Positions 32,654 to 41,760 of a DNA stretch of 47,314 nucleotides are shown here, piece by piece; position 1 is the stretch's first letter, and each line of letters begins with the position of its first letter. A program made the translations under genes and the position numbers. The notes below the pieces were generated by a model. It was not told where the DNA came from and did no database searches. It saw only the letters and a list, made by a program, of their open reading frames with translations. This DNA comes from Deltaproteobacteria bacterium (GTDB lineage: Bacteria > Desulfobacterota > DSM-4660 > Desulfatiglandales > Desulfatiglandaceae), in NCBI GenBank assembly GCA_018644785.1, contig JABGPV010000007.1, positions 1 to 47,314 of the forward strand, given 5' to 3'.

Positions 32654-34360
32654 CTAATAACTTTCGCCCGCGGCTTTCATGGCAATACCGAAACTTCTTG
32701 TGACAGGGCTCATATTCTCCTTGTCCACCTGCACATTGATGATGGCGGGTTTTCCGTTGGCAACAGCCCGCTTGATGGCAGGTATAATCTCTTCCGGATC
32801 AGTAACCCTTTCCCCATGTCCGCCCCACATTTCAGGCATTTTTTCATAGGCCCGCATGTGGCTCAGATCAACATTACAGTGCCCCTTTTCCTGGATATAT
32901 TCTCTGCGGGCCACACCTTCTGAAAGTTTGATCATACCCCAGGCGGAGTCATTGGAAATGACACATACAACAGGCATATCAAATCTTGCCATTGTATCGA
33001 ATTCCATGGCGTAAAATCCGAAGCTGCCATCTCCCGTATAGTAAAGCACCGGCTTGTTATTTGCTGCGTACGCGCCGACTGAAAAACCAGCGCCAGCGCC
33101 TATGGTTCCGTTTGGGCCGAAGTTAATAACCTGGTACGGACGATGAGCGGTTACAGCGGTCTTGATCCACTGTGACGCGTCACCTCCGTCACATATCACC
33201 GTCCAATCCTGCCCCTCGGCGTCAAGGAACATGGCGACTTGGGCGGCGCATCGGCCGGGTGACATGGGGATTCCTTCTGCATTAAAACCCTCTCTCCAGT
33301 ATTTTAATCCTTTTTCAGTCATCTCTCCGGCTTTTCTGAGCCACGTAAGATCTTCCTTTTTTCCAGTCTTTGACTTCACAACAGCGAGAATCTGCTTTGC
33401 AACAGCTCCCGCGCCTCCGACTATCCCAATCTCAGCCGGCGCGTTATAACCTATCTTGGTCTTGTCGGGAAGGACCTGGATTATCCTCACATCATTATTA
33501 AACAGCGGGGGTTTCCCTTTTCCTACTCTGAAATCAAAATCGACTCCGAGGGCCAGTACCACATCTGCCCCCCGAATCGCATACATCATATTATACTGTG
33601 GGTTCACACTTTCATCTCTAATCAGGCCCCTTGCCAGTTCCTGCGAACCCACGGGCAGTTTCAGATATTCGACAAGTTCAGCAATTTCGTCCTTACCATC
33701 CTCCAAAGAATATCGTGCCCCATTACCGAGAACAAGCGCAGGGCATTCAGCATTAACAAGGAGGTCGGCAGCCTCTGCTATGAGAGCCGGATCACCATAG
33801 GGTTGTGCTTCCGTCCTGTAGTTGATGGGGAAATTAACCTTATCCTCATCCATCTTTCGAGCAAGAATATCACTGCCGATTTCGAGATATACAGGTCCGC
33901 AGAAGTCATCGAGCGCGTGTCGAAAGGCCATGCCCACATACTCGGGAATCCTTTCCGTGGAATAGATCTTTCTTGCCCATTTTGTGCAATCCGCCATGAC
34001 AGCGAGAGTCGGCATGTCCTGAAGAGGCCCGGTCTCATTTTCCCGTACAGGAGAAGCACCTCCGATATGGATAACCGGATTCCCCGCATGCAGGGATTCA
34101 AGCATCGCGCTTACAGTGTCCGCAACACCCGGTCCCGCGGTTGTCAGTACAATTCCCGGTCTGCCTGTTATCCGGGCATAGGCATCGGCGGCATAGGCTG
34201 CCGTGCATTCATGTCTGAAATCAATAATCCTTATGCCGAGTTCACACAAACCGTAGAAAATCGGCATAATGTGACCGCCACACAGGGTGAAAACACACTC
34301 AACATTTTCTTTCTTCAATGCCTTCGCAAATAATACAATTCCGCCGTCAACTTTTCCCAT
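32654..34360 (-). CDS. Thiamine diphosphate-dependent enzyme, 2-hydroxyacyl-CoA lyase/acetolactate synthase-like
   Basis: 568 residues with the three-domain ThDP layout. The activating glutamate is in DFRHECTAAYAADAYAR, followed by TTAGPGVAD. The cofactor motif GDGSFGFYAMEF leads after about 25 residues to VCVISNDSAWG. The segment IGGASPVRENETGPLQDMP is closer to oxalyl-CoA decarboxylase and 2-hydroxyacyl-CoA lyase than to acetolactate synthase, but this is a judgement by eye. A lyase would split a 2-hydroxyacyl-CoA into formyl-CoA and an aldehyde. It follows livF by 26 bases and precedes the zinc-ADH by eight, so it probably belongs to the uptake and activation operon. Other ThDP chemistry is possible. 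Confidence 0.85.
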   Translation of the reverse strand: MGKVDGGIVLFAKALKKENVECVFTLCGGHIMPIFYGLCELGIRIIDFRHECTAAYAADAYARITGRPGIVLTTAGPGVADTVSAMLESLHAGNPVIHIGGASPVRENETGPLQDMPTLAVMADCTKWARKIYSTERIPEYVGMAFRHALDDFCGPVYLEIGSDILARKMDEDKVNFPINYRTEAQPYGDPALIAEAADLLVNAECPALVLGNGARYSLEDGKDEIAELVEYLKLPVGSQELARGLIRDESVNPQYNMMYAIRGADVVLALGVDFDFRVGKGKPPLFNNDVRIIQVLPDKTKIGYNAPAEIGIVGGAGAVAKQILAVVKSKTGKKEDLTWLRKAGEMTEKGLKYWREGFNAEGIPMSPGRCAAQVAMFLDAEGQDWTVICDGGDASQWIKTAVTAHRPYQVINFGPNGTIGAGAGFSVGAYAANNKPVLYYTGDGSFGFYAMEFDTMARFDMPVVCVISNDSAWGMIKLSEGVARREYIQEKGHCNVDLSHMRAYEKMPEMWGGHGERVTDPEEIIPAIKRAVANGKPAIINVQVDKENMSPVTRSFGIAMKAAGESY

Positions 34361-34386
34361 CCAGCTTCCTCCAATTATGCTGTTTT

Positions 34387-35136
34387 TTACAGACCCAGGT
34401 AGGTTTTTCGGATGATTTCGTTCTGGAGCAGTTCATCCCCGGTTCCCTGTGCGATGATCTTCCCCGATGAAAGGACGTAGTTTCGGACGGTCATGGTGAA
34501 GACCGTGCCCACCTCCTGTTCCACCAGGAGAACGGTGATACCCAGCCCGGCAATTTTTCTGATTTTCTCAAACACTTCTGCCCTGCTGATGGGCGCAAGG
34601 CCCGTGGAGGGCTCGTCGATGCAGAGGAGCTTGGGTTGGCTCATCAAAGCCCGGCCGATGGCCAGCATCTGCTGTTCCCCGCCGGACATGGTGCCGGATA
34701 TCTGTTTGAATCTTTTCTCCAGGATGGGAAAGAGGGTATAGATCTGGTGAAGGTTTTCCTGGATCTTCTGCTTGTCCCGCAACAGGTAGGCCCCCGCCTG
34801 GAGGTTTTCCAGCACCGTCATTTCGCGGAAAGGCCTTCTTCGTTCCGGGCAGTGGACGAGACCCTTTTTAACGATTTCGTGGGCCGGCACCTGATCGATC
34901 CGTTCGCCGTCAAAGGTTACGGTCCCCTCGATGGTGATGTCCTCACCTGCGGATCTCCTGGTGAGTTCCCGTTCCCAGGCCACCAGTCCGGTAATGGCCC
35001 GGAGCAAGGTGGATTTTCCCGCCCCGTTGGGTCCCACCAGACTTACCAGTTCCCCGGTGTCCACCCCCATGCTGATGTCGTTTAGGAGCATGGCCCTGTC
35101 ATAGCAAACCGTTAAATGGGCAATTTCAAGCAGCAA
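34387..35136 (-). CDS. livF: Branched-chain-type ABC transporter ATP-binding protein LivF
   Basis: About 249 residues. Walker A GPNGAGKSTLLRAI, ABC signature MSGGEQQMLAIGRAL, Walker B LLCIDEPSTGLAP, and a switch His replaced in context by LVEQEVG, the usual LivF form. I choose the TTG at 35136 because an AAGGAGG sits six bases before it; a GTG at 35151 in frame is the alternative. The gene overlaps livG by 11 bases. With LivG it powers uptake of the substrate bound by LivK. An insert near residues 60-75 (RRSAGEDITIEG) lengthens the region after Walker A. Confidence 0.93.
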   Translation of the reverse strand: MLLEIAHLTVCYDRAMLLNDISMGVDTGELVSLVGPNGAGKSTLLRAITGLVAWERELTRRSAGEDITIEGTVTFDGERIDQVPAHEIVKKGLVHCPERRRPFREMTVLENLQAGAYLLRDKQKIQENLHQIYTLFPILEKRFKQISGTMSGGEQQMLAIGRALMSQPKLLCIDEPSTGLAPISRAEVFEKIRKIAGLGITVLLVEQEVGTVFTMTVRNYVLSSGKIIAQGTGDELLQNEIIRKTYLGL

Positions 35137-35902
35137 TCTTGCCTCCTTCACCCAGATAGGCCTGGATCACTTCCGGTTGTTCAACCACTTCCTGAGGGGT
35201 CCCGTTGGCGATGATGGTGCCAAAATTGAGCACGATAATCCGGTCCACGATTTTCATGAGCTGCTGCAGTTTGTGTTCCACGATGATCATGGCCGGTCCC
35301 TCGCTGTGCAGCCTCCCGAAGCGCCCGCCTTTGTGAAGCCTGCGGATGGATTTGGCCATAAGGTCGGTTTCGGCGGGGCTCAGCCCCCCGAACGGCTCGT
35401 CCAGTAGAAGCAGTTCCGGCTCCGTTGCCACGGCCCGGGCCACCTCCAGCCGTTTGAGGTCTCCCTGTGAGAGGGTGGAGGCCTTTTCCAGGGCCATGTC
35501 GGAGATGCCCGCGAATTCCAGCGCGTCCATGGCCTTGGATTCCACCCGTTTGACCCATTCCCCCCGCTTCATGGCCCGGGGGGAAAGGCACGAGACCATG
35601 ACGTTGGCGATAATGGGAAGCCTTCTGAAGGGCCGCATGTTCTGAAACGTGCAGGCGATGCCCTGGTTCACGATGTCCCAGGCTTTAAGGCCCACAATGT
35701 TTTTGCCCTTGAAACGGATGGCGCCGGTATCGGGTTTCAGGATGGCGGTGATGAGCCGCAACAGGGTGGTTTTGCCGGCACCGTTGGGGCCGATGAGGCC
35801 GAGGACCTGATCGCGCTCCATGGTGAACCCCACTTCATTGATGGCCCTTAGACCCCCGAAGCCTTTGTTCAGACCCTCTATCTCCAGAAAAGAGTGGCCC
35901 AT
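35126..35902 (-). CDS. livG: Branched-chain-type ABC transporter ATP-binding protein LivG
   Basis: 258 residues from the ATG at 35902. Walker A GPNGAGKTTLLRLI, signature LSQGDLKRLEVARAVA, Walker B LLLLDEPFGGLSP, and IIVEHKL switch. The C-terminal extension (ANGTPQEVVEQPEVIQAYLG) is characteristic of LivG. A 55-residue upstream reading in the same frame is out-of-frame sequence of the preceding acyl-CoA synthetase gene and is not part of the protein. The stop of the synthetase gene touches the start, so the genes are translationally coupled. Confidence 0.95.
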   Translation of the reverse strand: MGHSFLEIEGLNKGFGGLRAINEVGFTMERDQVLGLIGPNGAGKTTLLRLITAILKPDTGAIRFKGKNIVGLKAWDIVNQGIACTFQNMRPFRRLPIIANVMVSCLSPRAMKRGEWVKRVESKAMDALEFAGISDMALEKASTLSQGDLKRLEVARAVATEPELLLLDEPFGGLSPAETDLMAKSIRRLHKGGRFGRLHSEGPAMIIVEHKLQQLMKIVDRIIVLNFGTIIANGTPQEVVEQPEVIQAYLGEGGKIAA

Positions 35903-35903
35903 A

Positions 35904-37613
35904 TCATTGTTCCTCCATTTCTTCCCGCAGTTCCCTTCGGGAGACCTTGCCCACGTCGGTTTTGGGCAGTTCCCCACGGAATTCGATGATCCTGGGAACC
36001 TTGTAGTGGGCCAGGTTCTCCTTGCAGAATTCCATGACCTCCTCTTCTGAGATCTTTCCCCGGGCATCGCTCTCCAGGACCACGTACGCTTTGATTAACT
36101 GCCCCACTTTGGGGTCGGGAACCCCGACCACGCCGGCAGCCTTGATCTTGGGGTGCTTGTAGAGAACCTCCTCCACGTGCCTGGCAAAGACCGAATACCC
36201 CTTAAATTTGATCAGGTCCCGTTTGCGGTCGAAGAAATGAAAATAGCCCTCCTCATCCATCCTCACCAGGTCCCCGGTTCTGAGCCACCGCTTCCCGTCC
36301 ATATCCATCATGGTCTCTTTGTTCCCGTCGGGGCGGCGCCAGTATCCCTGCATGATGTTGGGACCGCTGAGGATCAGCTCTCCATCCTCCCCCACCGGCA
36401 TGCACTGATCTCCGTCCACATCCACGATGGCCGCGTCCACACCGGGCAGGGGAACCCCGAAGGAACCGGTCTTGGGTCTGTGGTATGGGGTGGAGTGGCT
36501 CACCGCGGTGGTTTCCGTCATGCCGTACCCTTCCATGATGGGAGCGCCGGTCCGTCGTTCCCATGCATGAATGGTGGATTCGTGGAGGGTGTCCGCGCCG
36601 CAGGCGATCATTTTCAGGCGTTTCCAGTTGACCCGGTCGGTTTTTTCATATTCTTTGAGGTACTCAAAAAGGGTGGGGACGCCGAAGAAGGCGGATGCCT
36701 GATAACGATCCATGCCGGCGAGGATGTCATCGATGTCGGGGGTGGTAAAAAGAACCACCGTGAACCCCTGCACCAGGCTGTTGAACATGACCACCACCTG
36801 GCCGTAGATGTGAAAGAAGGGAAGAAAGCCCATGACCACCTCGTTTCCTTCTTCAAACATGGGCCAGAAGGTGCTGACCTGCTGCTGAAGCGCAATCATG
36901 TTGGAATGGGTGATCATGGCCGCCTTGGGCAGACCCGTGGTGCCCCCGGTGTAGGGGAGGGCCGCAAGATCTTCTTTCGGATGAATGTCCACCCGGGGCG
37001 CGGGGCCCGGATACTTTTTGAGGAGATCCTGAAACCGGAGAAGCCCAGCCTTCTCAATATGTTCGGAAGTCGGTGCCGCCATACCGCTGTAGGCCTTGCT
37101 CAATGCGCTTTTGCCGAAGAGTTTTTTTAGCGGCGGGAGATAGTCGGCGATATCGGTGAGGATCACATGGTCCAGCGGTACGCCGGTTCGTTCCACGTTG
37201 TCATAGAGAATCTCTTCACAGACGACGACCTTTGATTCACAGTCCTCAAGCTGATGTTTGACCTCCTTGCTGGTATAGACCGGACTGATGGGGGTGACTT
37301 TGGCGCCCACTTTCAGAGCACCGAAATAGGCGATTACGTACTGGGGGCAGTTTAAGAGGTACATGGCCACCGTGTCCCCTTTTCTCACGCCCAGGGCCGA
37401 CAGGGCCGCCGCAAAACGGTCAGTGAGTTCTTTCAGTTTGCCGTAGGTGATTTTTTTGCCGTAAAAGATCAGGGCGTTCTTGCCGGCGTATTGATCCGCC
37501 ATTTTGTCAAAGGCCTGGGGCACGGACATGTCCGGGACGTCTATCCCTTCAGCGACTCCTTCGGGATAATGGGTGACCCAGGGCTTTGCGGCATAGGCTT
37601 CCTTGGCATTCAT
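35904..37613 (-). CDS. Long-chain-type acyl-CoA synthetase (AMP-binding) embedded in Liv operon
   Basis: 569 residues of the ANL superfamily. YTGGTTGLPKAAMITHSN is the AMP-binding loop, GYGMTETTAVSH the adenine motif, WLRTGDLVRMDEEGYF the hinge-adjacent TGD motif, and KRDLIKFKGYSVFARHVEE the C-terminal lid; the catalytic lysine is in TDVGKVSRRELR near the end. It activates a carboxylic acid with ATP to the acyl-AMP and then the CoA thioester. It sits between livM and livG, so import and activation are built as one unit, similar in logic to vectorial acylation. The chain type (fatty, branched or aromatic) cannot be told; the closest impression is FadD-like. Confidence 0.93.
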   Translation of the reverse strand: MNAKEAYAAKPWVTHYPEGVAEGIDVPDMSVPQAFDKMADQYAGKNALIFYGKKITYGKLKELTDRFAAALSALGVRKGDTVAMYLLNCPQYVIAYFGALKVGAKVTPISPVYTSKEVKHQLEDCESKVVVCEEILYDNVERTGVPLDHVILTDIADYLPPLKKLFGKSALSKAYSGMAAPTSEHIEKAGLLRFQDLLKKYPGPAPRVDIHPKEDLAALPYTGGTTGLPKAAMITHSNMIALQQQVSTFWPMFEEGNEVVMGFLPFFHIYGQVVVMFNSLVQGFTVVLFTTPDIDDILAGMDRYQASAFFGVPTLFEYLKEYEKTDRVNWKRLKMIACGADTLHESTIHAWERRTGAPIMEGYGMTETTAVSHSTPYHRPKTGSFGVPLPGVDAAIVDVDGDQCMPVGEDGELILSGPNIMQGYWRRPDGNKETMMDMDGKRWLRTGDLVRMDEEGYFHFFDRKRDLIKFKGYSVFARHVEEVLYKHPKIKAAGVVGVPDPKVGQLIKAYVVLESDARGKISEEEVMEFCKENLAHYKVPRIIEFRGELPKTDVGKVSRRELREEMEEQ

Positions 37614-37636
37614 AGATATCTTCTCCTAGCTGTTTC

Positions 37637-38677
37637 TCAATCCAGTTCTGCAGTGCAGATACGGCAGGTTTTTCTCGTGGCCACGTTCCGGATCTTGCAC
37701 CTGGGGCACTCCTTCTCGATTTTTTCGCGGATCCACGGTATGAGGCCTTGCGGCATGTACAGCAATGTCATCAAAACGATAATGGCAAAGGCCAGCATGC
37801 GCATCTTCGGCATGAAGCGCAGAAACTCCAGCAACGGAAAAAGGATAAAGACGCCGGCCACCGGTCCATAGATGGAGACCATCCCCCCGAAGACCGCCCA
37901 GATCACGATCTGAAAAGAGAGGGCCACTTCAAGGGTGGAAGGGCCGGCGGTCCGCATGAAATGGGCGTAAAGCCCTCCGGCGATGCCCGCAAAGAAACCG
38001 CTTAAGCAGAAGGCAAGCAGTTTATACCGGGTGGTGTTGATTCCCGACGCCCTCACCGCCACCTCATCTTCCCTGATGGCGTGCAGAATGATGCCTTTCT
38101 TGGAGTCGGTGATTTTCCACATGACAAACCCCAGGATCAGCATAAGCAGGGTGGTGACATAATAGTCCCCCAGTCGGGAGGATGTGAGCCGTTTGATGCC
38201 CGATATGCCCAGTTCTCCACCGGTCACGTCCGGTATGGCAAAGACCAGCCCCAGAAGGATGATGGGAAAAGCAAGGGTGGTGAGCGCAAGATACGTGCCC
38301 CTGAGCCGCAGGCAGGGAATCCCCACGATGAGCCCGGCCAGAACGGCTCCCATTGCCCCTAAAGGGATGCTGAACCAGGGGGGCAGTCCCAGACGGAGAT
38401 TCAGAATGGCCGTGCAGTAGGCAGCCACCCCGAAGAAAAGGGCATGCCCGAAATTCATCTGGCCCGTGAAGCCGCTCAAGAGATCCCAACTGGCGGCCAG
38501 GATGGCAAAGATGTTGGTTAGGATGAGGATACGGAGCAGGTAAGAGTCCTGGGTGAAAAGGGGCAGCACCAGCAGGCTTATGGCGAAGATCAGGACCGCC
38601 ATGCGGCTGGGCAGCACCAGGACTTCCCCCTTGAAAAGGGTGTACGCCTTCCGAAAATAGTAAGCGATCAGGCCCAT
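37637..38677 (-). CDS. livM: Branched-chain-type ABC permease LivM with C-terminal zinc-ribbon-like tail
   Basis: 346 residues from the ATG at 38677, which has GGAGGAG about nine bases upstream inside the end of livH. Eight or more hydrophobic segments and the GYxGQxxxGHALFFG-type loop (SGFTGQMNFGHALFFGVAAY) identify LivM. Unusually, after the last membrane segment the tail has two cysteine pairs, CPRC and CRIC (ECPRCKIRNVATRKTCRIC), forming a predicted cytoplasmic zinc ribbon of about 25 residues. Ordinary LivM proteins end at the last helix. The tail may bind metal or contact the acyl-CoA synthetase or ATPases encoded next. Confidence 0.92.
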   Translation of the reverse strand: MGLIAYYFRKAYTLFKGEVLVLPSRMAVLIFAISLLVLPLFTQDSYLLRILILTNIFAILAASWDLLSGFTGQMNFGHALFFGVAAYCTAILNLRLGLPPWFSIPLGAMGAVLAGLIVGIPCLRLRGTYLALTTLAFPIILLGLVFAIPDVTGGELGISGIKRLTSSRLGDYYVTTLLMLILGFVMWKITDSKKGIILHAIREDEVAVRASGINTTRYKLLAFCLSGFFAGIAGGLYAHFMRTAGPSTLEVALSFQIVIWAVFGGMVSIYGPVAGVFILFPLLEFLRFMPKMRMLAFAIIVLMTLLYMPQGLIPWIREKIEKECPRCKIRNVATRKTCRICTAELD

Positions 38678-38678
38678 G

Positions 38679-39548
38679 CTACCGCTCCTCCTCAAAAGCC
38701 ACCCCGAACAGGCCCTCCGGCCTGATCAGGAGCACCAGAATCATAATGGAGAGGGCCACGGATCCTTTCAGGTAAGCCCCCATGGGTAACAGAAAGACCA
38801 CCAGAACCTCCGCAAAGGCGAGAATGTAAGAGCCTATGAAACTCCCTTTCATACTCCCCAGGCCCCCCAGGACCACAATGGCCAGCATCATGATCAGCGG
38901 GTGCATCCACATGTGCGGGTCCAGCACGAACAGGGGCACCACAATGGCGCCTGCCAGGGCCGCCAGCATGACTGAGATTCCCATGGTCAGCATGGCCACC
39001 CGGGCTTCGTTCATGCCCATGAGGTTGGCCACTTCCCGGTCCTGCGCCGTGGCCCTGAGCGCCAGGCCCAGGCGGGTTTTCATGAGCAGCGCCCAGGCCC
39101 CAATGAGGGCCAGAATCGCCACCCCCAGGGCCAGGAGGTGCTGATTGGTCACCTTTACGCCCGCGATGGTGGAATATCCCGAGACCAGGGGCGGAACACC
39201 CAGATAATGGCCTCCGAACCCGATGAGAAGCGCCTCCTGGATGACCATGGCCAGGGCAATGGTGGCAATGAGGACCGCGGCTTCATGTTCCCGTATGGGA
39301 TTGATGAACAGTTTGTAGCAGACGACGCTCAAAAGCCCTACAATGATAATGGCAAGGGGCATGGCCACGTAGGGGGAAATCCCCAGGTAGTGGAAGCCCA
39401 CATAGATGACATAGGCCGCCAGCATGTAAAAGGCCGTATGGGCGATATTGACAATGCGGGCCACGCCGAAGACCAGGGAAAAACCGATGGCCAGTAAAGC
39501 GTATATGCTGCCGTTGATGAGGCCGTTGATGATGATATTCTGAATCAT
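38679..39548 (-). CDS. livH: Branched-chain-type ABC permease LivH
   Basis: 289 residues, polytopic with about eight segments. The loop GLINGSIYALLAIGFSLVFG at the N-terminus, the GxxA RIVNIAHTAFYML segment and the GGLGSMKGSFIGSYILA motif are classical LivH. It forms the channel heterodimer with LivM in the inner membrane. The start at 39548 follows GGAAGGC. Its stop is one base from the livM ATG. A strong hairpin separates it from livK. Confidence 0.95.
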   Translation of the reverse strand: MIQNIIINGLINGSIYALLAIGFSLVFGVARIVNIAHTAFYMLAAYVIYVGFHYLGISPYVAMPLAIIIVGLLSVVCYKLFINPIREHEAAVLIATIALAMVIQEALLIGFGGHYLGVPPLVSGYSTIAGVKVTNQHLLALGVAILALIGAWALLMKTRLGLALRATAQDREVANLMGMNEARVAMLTMGISVMLAALAGAIVVPLFVLDPHMWMHPLIMMLAIVVLGGLGSMKGSFIGSYILAFAEVLVVFLLPMGAYLKGSVALSIMILVLLIRPEGLFGVAFEEER

Positions 39549-39571
39549 ATGCCTTCCAACGTTTCAGGTGT

Positions 39572-39605
39572 CGGGTTGCGGATCTTCAAAGGGACCCGCA
39601 ACCCG
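39572..39605. promoter_or_regulatory. Hairpin between livK and livH
   Basis: Perfect 10-bp arms CGGGTTGCGG (39572-39581) and CCGCAACCCG (39596-39605) with a 14-base loop and no T run after it on the minus strand. Such hairpins behind a binding-protein gene usually protect its mRNA or dampen readthrough, giving more LivK than permease. Confidence 0.7.
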
Positions 39606-39619
39606 GATGGTGTCGGTTA

Positions 39620-40894
39620 TTACTTTTTGTAATGGGATACCACCCAAGGCGGTAACAGGTAGGGCACCGCCCCCTCATATGTGAGGCCTTTCCAGTTATA
39701 GGGCCATACCACCATGTTCTTGCCGTTCTGCCACTGGGTGCCAACGGATGTGACGTATCCCGGTCCCCATGTGACGTCGTGGGTCTGGTCGAACACAATG
39801 CGGCCCGATGCGCCGGTGCGATCGGTTTTTTCGATCACCGGGACCAGTTTGTCGGGATTCAGGGAGCCCGCCTTTGTGATGGCTTCGGCAAGAATGTAAA
39901 CCGCGTCATAGGTGCCGGCCGTGTAATTGGGGGCCTCCTTGAATTTTTTGCGGTATTTGTCGAAAAAATCGATGGTCTGGTCGGTGATTTTGACCCGTCC
40001 GTAGGTGTTGATGGTCAACGTATAGTTCCCTTTTCCGCTGGTGGCCGCCCAGAATCCATCCTTCTGGGCCTCCACATTAATGCCCACCGCCGCAGCCGGG
40101 ACCTTGAGCTCGCCCCATTGCTTGGCAAAGGTAATCCCCACCGAAGATGAAAAACTGGTGAAGACTATGTGGGCCCCCGAGCTCTGGATGGCGGAGAGTT
40201 CCGCTGTCACATCCGTGGCCACCGGTGAAGGCCGCCACACCCCCACCACCTCCATGCCCATTTTGGGCAGGTTCTTTTCGGCGATGCCCACGATCGGGTC
40301 GCACCAGACCGCTTTTTCCGCCACAATGGCCACTTTGATCTTGGGAATGTTCAGTTGTTTGGCCATGATTTTGGCCACCATGCCCAGGAGAATAAAATCC
40401 ACCTTCACCAGGAAACGGGAGTTGATGGGGGTGACCCTGAACCAGTACTTGTATCGATCATAATCCGCCTTCACCTTGCCGCACAGCTTGGGGTGGGCCG
40501 CTCCGCAGCCGATGAAGATGGTCTTGTTGTCCATGGCAATATCCTGCATCACCAGAACCGCCTCGGTCCGGAAGCCGCCCACCAGGTAATTCACCTTGTA
40601 GCGGGAGGTGGCCAGTTCCACGGCGTTTGTGGCATCCGGCAGACTGACAAATTCGTTGGAATCCACCTTGATGAGCACAATGGGAAGGTTCTTGTCGCCC
40701 ACCTGGACCCCGCCCTTGGCGTTAATTTCTTCCGCGGCCAGCGTCGCCCCGTTCCAGTGCCCCTCGCCCTGGGTAAACTGCATGGGCCCTATGACGCCGA
40801 TCTTGATGACTTCACCCCCCCAGGCAGAAAAACCAAAAGTTGCCACAAGACAGATCGCCAACAACATACTCAATACAACATTCCTTTTTTTCAT
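39620..40894 (-). CDS. livK: Periplasmic substrate-binding protein LivK (Leu/Ile/Val-binding-like)
   Basis: 424 residues. A clear Sec signal (MKKRNVVLSMLLAICLVATF) ending near AWGGEV, then the periplasmic-binding fold type I: IKIGVIGPMQFTQGEGHWNG, AAEEINAKGG, and a C-terminal GRIVFDQTHDVTWGPGY. It captures the substrate in the periplasm and delivers it to LivHM. The binding-site residues cannot be assigned by eye. Linkage to an acyl-CoA synthetase points to a carboxylic acid rather than an amino acid. AGGAGG precedes the ATG at 40894. Confidence 0.93.
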   Translation of the reverse strand: MKKRNVVLSMLLAICLVATFGFSAWGGEVIKIGVIGPMQFTQGEGHWNGATLAAEEINAKGGVQVGDKNLPIVLIKVDSNEFVSLPDATNAVELATSRYKVNYLVGGFRTEAVLVMQDIAMDNKTIFIGCGAAHPKLCGKVKADYDRYKYWFRVTPINSRFLVKVDFILLGMVAKIMAKQLNIPKIKVAIVAEKAVWCDPIVGIAEKNLPKMGMEVVGVWRPSPVATDVTAELSAIQSSGAHIVFTSFSSSVGITFAKQWGELKVPAAAVGINVEAQKDGFWAATSGKGNYTLTINTYGRVKITDQTIDFFDKYRKKFKEAPNYTAGTYDAVYILAEAITKAGSLNPDKLVPVIEKTDRTGASGRIVFDQTHDVTWGPGYVTSVGTQWQNGKNMVVWPYNWKGLTYEGAVPYLLPPWVVSHYKK

Positions 40895-41006
40895 GGTTCC
40901 AGCCTCCTATCAAACAGGGTTAAAGTTGAAACTGCCTAAAATCAACCGGATAAAAAGGTCCAACAAAAAAAAGGTTTACGGAAAAAATGAATTTTATGAA
41001 GGTCTC

Positions 41007-41705
41007 CTAATTCATGAAAGACTGAAATCGTTCCGATGTATCCCGCAGTAATTTTCGATAAAGATGGTAAAAGAAGAGGCTCATGAGCTCTCTGCCCTGA
41101 ATCACCCTCTCCAGATTTTGCTCGGGCGTGAATTTTTCAAGATCGGTCTTCAGATAACTGGTGTGGGCCAGTACCACGATGTCGCGAAAAAGGTCCACGT
41201 AACGTTTGATGTTTTCGGGGTCAAAACCGTCCTTGGGTCCGAAACCGGCCCGATCCAGGTCAACCATCAACCTCCCGATGATAATGTCGTCCTGGGAATA
41301 GACCTTTTCCCCGCCGCGTTTCTTGAAGGTGATAACCCCCCATTCCTCAAATTTGGCCAGCCATTTCGGGTCCAGTTCCGTGACCTCTCGAAAGGCCTCT
41401 TCTCCAACCGTTTCCGTTTGGAGAAGTAGATCCAGCGGGCTGTGGTAGTCGCTTCGCAATTTCAGGAGGCTCTTGAGCTCCGGTGAATGGGAGAGCTGTG
41501 TTACGATTTTCTTGATGAGAGACAGGGGGAGAAAAAAATTGTCCTGAATCTGTTTGATGAGGAGAATCTGTTCCACATGCGCATCGGTGTAAGTTGCCAC
41601 ATTCCGGCCCGATTTTCTCGGTCGTGGAATCAACCCTTCACGCACGTAGTAATGAATGGTTTCTTTGGGAACCTTCGTCTTGTTGACAAGCTCGCTGATT
41701 TTCAT
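41007..41705 (-). CDS. MerR-family transcriptional regulator
   Basis: 232 residues from the ATG at 41705. The N-terminal winged helix-turn-helix is MerR type: MKISELVNKTKVPKETIHYY, VREGLIPRPR, then YTDAHVEQILLIKQIQ. The C-terminal 150 residues are helical and unlike the short metal-sensing MerR tails, suggesting an organic or acyl-CoA ligand. It lies 112 bases before livK on the same strand and is divergent from the fadB-like gene, so it likely controls both directions from the shared region 41706-41970. An upstream in-frame reading to 41783 extends through the promoter and is unlikely. Confidence 0.9.
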   Translation of the reverse strand: MKISELVNKTKVPKETIHYYVREGLIPRPRKSGRNVATYTDAHVEQILLIKQIQDNFFLPLSLIKKIVTQLSHSPELKSLLKLRSDYHSPLDLLLQTETVGEEAFREVTELDPKWLAKFEEWGVITFKKRGGEKVYSQDDIIIGRLMVDLDRAGFGPKDGFDPENIKRYVDLFRDIVVLAHTSYLKTDLEKFTPEQNLERVIQGRELMSLFFYHLYRKLLRDTSERFQSFMN

Positions 41706-41760
41706 TGACCACCACCACAGAAGTTTTTCATTGTTGCCCCGATGTCCAAAACTGACTGTA

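Noticed and set aside
35904..36067. An N-terminal extension of LivG by 55 residues
   Set aside because: This stretch is the coding end of the acyl-CoA synthetase in another frame; the conserved LivG start is at 35902.
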